Below are positions 62,057 to 64,000 of a stretch of DNA of 64,000 bases, in pieces. The position numbers and the translations under genes were made by a program. The DNA is from CAWEPK01 sp963835595 (GTDB lineage: Bacteria > Desulfobacterota > Syntrophorhabdia > Syntrophorhabdales > WCHB1-27): contig CAWIGL010000002.1 in the NCBI GenBank assembly GCA_963835595.1, positions 2,108,001 to 2,172,000 of the forward strand, in the 5' to 3' direction. A model generated the notes under the pieces. That model saw only the letters and a program-made list of their open reading frames with translations. It was not told the DNA's origin and made no database searches. The first letter of the stretch is position 1. Every line of letters begins with the position of its first letter.

Positions 62057-63728
62057 ATGAAACTCTTGATCGTGGGCGGGGTCGCGGGCGGCGCAACGGC
62101 TGCCGCAAGGGCGAGGAGGCTCGACGAGCACGCCGATATCATACTTTTCGAGCGGGGAGAATACATATCCTTCGCGAACTGCGGCCTGCCCTACTATATC
62201 GGAGGGGTCATACCGAAGCGGTCCGACCTCCTCGTGACTACGTCCGACGCCCTCAGGAAGCGGTACAACATAGACATACGGACCTTCTCGGAGGTAACGA
62301 CGATCGACAGGGCGAAAAAGGAGGTCGAGGTCAGGGACCGAAGGACGCAGGCGGTCTACAGGGAAAGCTACGACAGGATCATCCTCGCCCCAGGCGCGGA
62401 GCCCCTCAAGCCGCCTATACCGGGCATCAACCTGCCAACGTTTTCAGCCTTCGCAGCATCCCCGATTCCGACCGCATCGCCGCCTCGATCGCCGGCGGAG
62501 TACCAAAATCGGTCCTCATCGTCGGAGCGGGCTTCATCAGCCTGGAGATGGCCGAGAACCTCGTAATGAAAGGTTGCAGCGTCACTATCGTCGAGATGCT
62601 CGACCAGGTGCTCGGGAACCTCGATTACGATATGGCGGCCCTGGTCGAGGAGCACCTCAAGGCAAAGGGCGTCACGTGCGCACTCGGCTGCACCGTCAGG
62701 GGGTTCTCCCCGAAAGACGGCCGCATCGTCGTCTCTGCGGACGGCTGCGGCGAGATGGAGGCCGATATCGTCCTCGTGACGGTCGGCGTCCGGCCGGAGA
62801 ACGCACTGGCAAGGGAGGCGGGGCTTGAGGTCGGCCCGTCGGGGGGCATACGCGTAGACGAGACCATGCGGACCTCCGACCCCGACATCTTCGCCGTGGG
62901 GGACGCGGTAGAGGTGAAGGACGCGGTGACAGGCTCGCGCGCCATCGTAGCCCTGGCCGGTCCTGCCAACAAGCAGGGGCGCATCGCAGCGGACAACGCT
63001 ATGGGCAGGGCCTCTGTTTATAAGGGCGGCCTCGGCACGTTCATCGCCAAGGTCTTCGACCTCTCTGCCGCCGCGACCGGCGCATCCGAGAAGCGCCTGC
63101 AAACGCACGCCATTCTCTACCTCGTCAGTTATACGCACCCCAGGTCGCACGCCTCTTACTACCCCGGCGCGGCGGAGATGGCGATAAAGCTCATCTTCTC
63201 CCCGGCCGGCGGCCGGGTCCTCGGCGCCCAGATCGTCGGGACTGACGGTGTGGACAAGAGGATAGACGTGCTGGCCTGCGCGATGAAGGCGGCCATGACG
63301 GTATATGACCTGGAGGAGCTTGAGCTTGCCTACGCCCCTCCCTATTCGTCCGCTAAAGACCCCGTAAATATAGCGGGATACGCCTCTGCAAACATCCTGA
63401 AAGGCGACGTGGAGCAGATCGTATGGGCCGACCTGCCCGGCCTCGACCCCGAACAGGACGTCCTCATCGACCTTCGGAACCCCCGGAGCTCGAAAAGGAA
63501 GGCGTTATCCCCGGCGCCCTCCATATCCCCCTTCCGGAGCTTCGCAGCCGCCTGCCCGGTCTTGACAGGCAGAAGCGCTACGTGCCTTTCTGCGCAGCGG
63601 GGGTGCGCTCGTACATAGCCCACCGGGTGCTCGTCCAGAACGGCTTCAAATCGAAAAGCCTCGCCGGGGGCTTCCGCACATTCAAGGCGGTCAGGGAGAG
63701 ACTCGCGAAGACGGGCGACAAAGGGTAG
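62057..63728 (+). CDS. CoA-disulfide reductase-type FAD oxidoreductase with rhodanese domain (two frame breaks)
   Basis: About 556 residues. FAD site LIVGGVAGGATAAARARRL; the single redox-active Cys in SFANCGLPYYIGG; NADH site SVLIVGAGFISLEMAENL; DPDIFAVGDAVEV; dimerisation region VVGTDGVDKRIDV-like (IVGTDGVDKRIDVLA); and a C-terminal rhodanese with the catalytic Cys in YVPFCAAGVRSY. The first break, near 62440, looks like a lost base in an A-run; the second, near 63480, is in a C-run. Family members reduce CoA disulfide, persulfides or elemental sulfur (Npsr-like), which fits sulfur-linked anaerobic metabolism. The ribosome site is GGAGG. Confidence 0.86.
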
Positions 63729-63743
63729 GGCGCGGTGGCCCGA

Positions 63744-64000
63744 TCAGAGCAGCAACAGCGCAAGCATCGTCGATGAGCCCGCCAATAGAGTGGCGGTGAG
63801 CAGACCGGCCGAGGGGATCGCAAAAAGGCCCACCAGGAGCGCTGCTGCGCACCCGCCGAAGAGGTCGGCCGCATAGAGGGGCGCGACTACCTGCCCTTGG
63901 TCCGGGCGGTCGTAGCGGCCCGCACATACGAAGATGCCCGCGACTACGAAGCCCGCAGCCGCGAGTACCGCGCCCGCCTCCATGAGGCCCGCCGCATTGC
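63744..64000 (-). CDS. Spermidine-synthase-like membrane protein, C-terminal end (partial)
   Basis: Open across the right window edge. The visible 85 residues contain three hydrophobic helices; VAPLYAADLFGGCAAALLVG is the characteristic segment of fused MFS/spermidine-synthase-like membrane proteins. The gene converges on the CoA-disulfide-reductase-like gene, with 15 nt between stops. Confidence 0.65.
   Translation of the reverse strand, partial: NAAGLMEAGAVLAAAGFVVAGIFVCAGRYDRPDQGQVVAPLYAADLFGGCAAALLVGLFAIPSAGLLTATLLAGSSTMLALLLL

Overview
The window is GC-rich, gene-dense chromosomal DNA, most likely from an anaerobic Desulfobacterota (Deltaproteobacteria/Syntrophobacteria-like) organism. 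Three things point there: the order rimP-nusA-infB-DUF503-rbfA-nrnA-truB-rpsO-pnp-M16-dut-xerD; a dsrD-dsrN-dsrC group; and several anaerobic catabolic clusters built from molybdenum hydroxylases. No species can be named from the sequence alone.

Layout. 1-8.4 kb (+): the end of a branched-chain-type ABC transporter (livM-livG-livF), then a three-subunit molybdenum hydroxylase, an enamidase, a 6-hydroxynicotinate reductase-like protein and an AA_synth/DUF1185 protein. Together these look like uptake and the first three steps of anaerobic nicotinate (or related N-heterocycle) breakdown. 8.4-13.4 kb (-): VanZ-like protein, Sir2 deacylase, RNase R, a PatB/MalY C-S lyase and tRNA-Ser. 13.6-15.6 kb (+): dsrD, dsrN and dsrC without dsrAB. 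15.8-22.7 kb (+): phoB-phoR and pstSCAB-phoU, with an 11-bp-periodic Pho-box-like array before pstS. 22.8-23.7 kb: tRNA-Glu, tRNA-Lys and a DUF4337 membrane protein. 23.7-31.5 kb (-): a second catabolic cluster with an EntE-like acyl-activating ligase, a molybdenum hydroxylase whose FAD subunit carries an inserted GltD-type domain, and an IclR regulator. 31.6-36.1 kb: flavoprotein, biotin carrier protein plus acyl-CoA dehydrogenase, NUDIX hydrolase, a 253-bp palindromic element, a lipoprotein, a PC4-like protein and a HIT protein. 36.2-48.3 kb (+): the translation/RNA-processing superoperon. 48.3-51.2 kb (+): a promoter with four TGTCAC repeats driving an exported protein and an M23 plus glucosaminidase protein. 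51.4-64 kb: envelope genes (PMT/ArnT glycosyltransferase, Spy-like protein, AsmA-like giant, outer-membrane MetA-type protein, lipoprotein), ChrA, a PAP2-like protein, a CoA-disulfide-reductase/rhodanese protein and the end of a spermidine-synthase-like membrane protein.

Sequence quality matters here. Many genes, including essential ones (infB, nusA, truB, pnp), are split by frame breaks. Nearly every break I could resolve has the same form: the third base of one codon is present twice, with two different bases, and removing either one restores the protein. This looks like two strain alleles written side by side in the assembly, not gene decay. I therefore annotate whole genes across these breaks.

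Most notable for follow-up: the transporter-linked nicotinate cluster with its DUF1185 gene, the dsrDNC group without dsrAB, the FAD/GltD inserted-domain subunit, the long palindromic element, and the TGTCAC-repeat promoter in front of a possible peptidoglycan-hydrolase effector pair.
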